Part shown: one piece after another, positions 6,401 to 6,621 of the stretch | Layout of the letters: every line of letters begins with the position of its first letter | Numbering within the stretch: position 1 is the stretch's first letter | Notes under the pieces: generated by a model | Database searches by the model: none | The model's input: the letters and a program-made list of their open reading frames with translations, nothing else | What the model was told of the DNA's origin: nothing | Made by a program: the position numbers and the translations under genes | NCBI GenBank assembly: GCA_028820215.1 | Contig: JAPPKD010000207.1 | Span: forward strand, 1-6,621 | DNA: 6,621 nt | Direction of reading: 5' to 3' | Source: Spirochaetaceae bacterium | GTDB taxonomy: Bacteria; Spirochaetota; Spirochaetia; SZUA-6; Bin103

Positions 6401-6621
6401 ATGAATGGTATCGTAAGCGTGATGAGGACCTTCGCGGTTGCGTTGGTCCTCATCCTGACCGCGACCGGCCTGTGGGCCGCTGGCGAAGAAGAGGCACCGG
6501 CAGCGGCGGCCGAGAAGGAAATGGTGCTCGACCCCACCACCGGGGAGATGGTGGAGGCGCCACGATATGGCGGGACAATAACCGTTCTCAGTCATGATTG
6601 GGCTCCTGCCACTATGGACCC
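6401..6621 (+). CDS. ABC transporter substrate-binding protein, family 5-like, N-terminal part
   Basis: This is the start of an exported binding protein that would deliver a solute, probably a peptide, sugar derivative or metal complex, to an ABC importer. 73 codons are seen before the window ends. Residues 1-27 form a signal peptide: Arg9, a hydrophobic core from about 11 to 24, and Leu-Trp-Ala-Ala at the likely cleavage site. There is no lipobox cysteine. An acidic/Ala-rich linker (GEEEAPAAAAEKE) follows, then MVEAPRYGGTITVLSHDWAP (50-69), the usual opening of family-5 binding proteins (PxYGGTLTV pattern). The Gly-Glu-rich start of the mature protein is typical of spirochaetes. Codons here end in A or T more often than in the gcv genes. 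Permease and ATPase genes would be expected to the right. Confidence 0.75.
   Translation, partial: MNGIVSVMRTFAVALVLILTATGLWAAGEEEAPAAAAEKEMVLDPTTGEMVEAPRYGGTITVLSHDWAPATMD

Overview
The window is GC-rich DNA from a free-living or symbiotic bacterium, probably a high-GC member of the Spirochaetes. That placement is an inference. It rests on the split P-protein (separate GcvPA and GcvPB) and on the last gene, whose signal peptide runs into a Gly-Glu-Glu-Glu stretch typical of spirochaetal transporter binding proteins. No rRNA or tRNA is present to confirm it.

Positions 1-3446 (minus strand) hold a glycine cleavage operon, transcribed gcvT, gcvH, gcvPA, gcvPB. The last gene runs off the left edge. 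GcvPA and GcvPB form the PLP-dependent glycine decarboxylase, GcvH carries the aminomethyl group on a lipoyl-lysine, and GcvT passes it to tetrahydrofolate. The L-protein (lpd) is not in view. The genes are closely spaced: 73 nt between gcvT and gcvH, 12 nt between gcvH and gcvPA, and an ATGA overlap between gcvPA and gcvPB. GcvPB carries an unusual low-complexity N-terminal extension of about 80 residues.

Positions 3447-3724 form a divergent intergenic region. Positions 3725-5323 (plus strand) encode a complete thiamine-diphosphate enzyme of the acetolactate synthase/benzoylformate decarboxylase superfamily, substrate unknown.

Positions 5324-6400 contain no intact gene of normal size. The first half looks like a graveyard: an antitoxin-like C-terminal remnant, then the start of a GHKL-type ATP-binding protein that breaks off inside its ATP-binding N-box. 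The second half is rich in inverted repeats. It begins with a good sigma-70-type promoter (TTGACA, 18 nt, TACACT). It ends in a strongly folded leader: a possible 11-residue leader peptide, a 12-bp hairpin whose 5' arm contains the peptide's stop codon, a small 6-bp hairpin, and a compound 8+6-bp hairpin.

From 6401 to the right edge lies the start of a family-5-like (peptide/nickel-type) ABC transporter substrate-binding protein with a clear ribosome-binding site. The structured leader in front of it is the most promising candidate for something undescribed here. It does not match any riboswitch class I recognise, but I could not run a covariance search.
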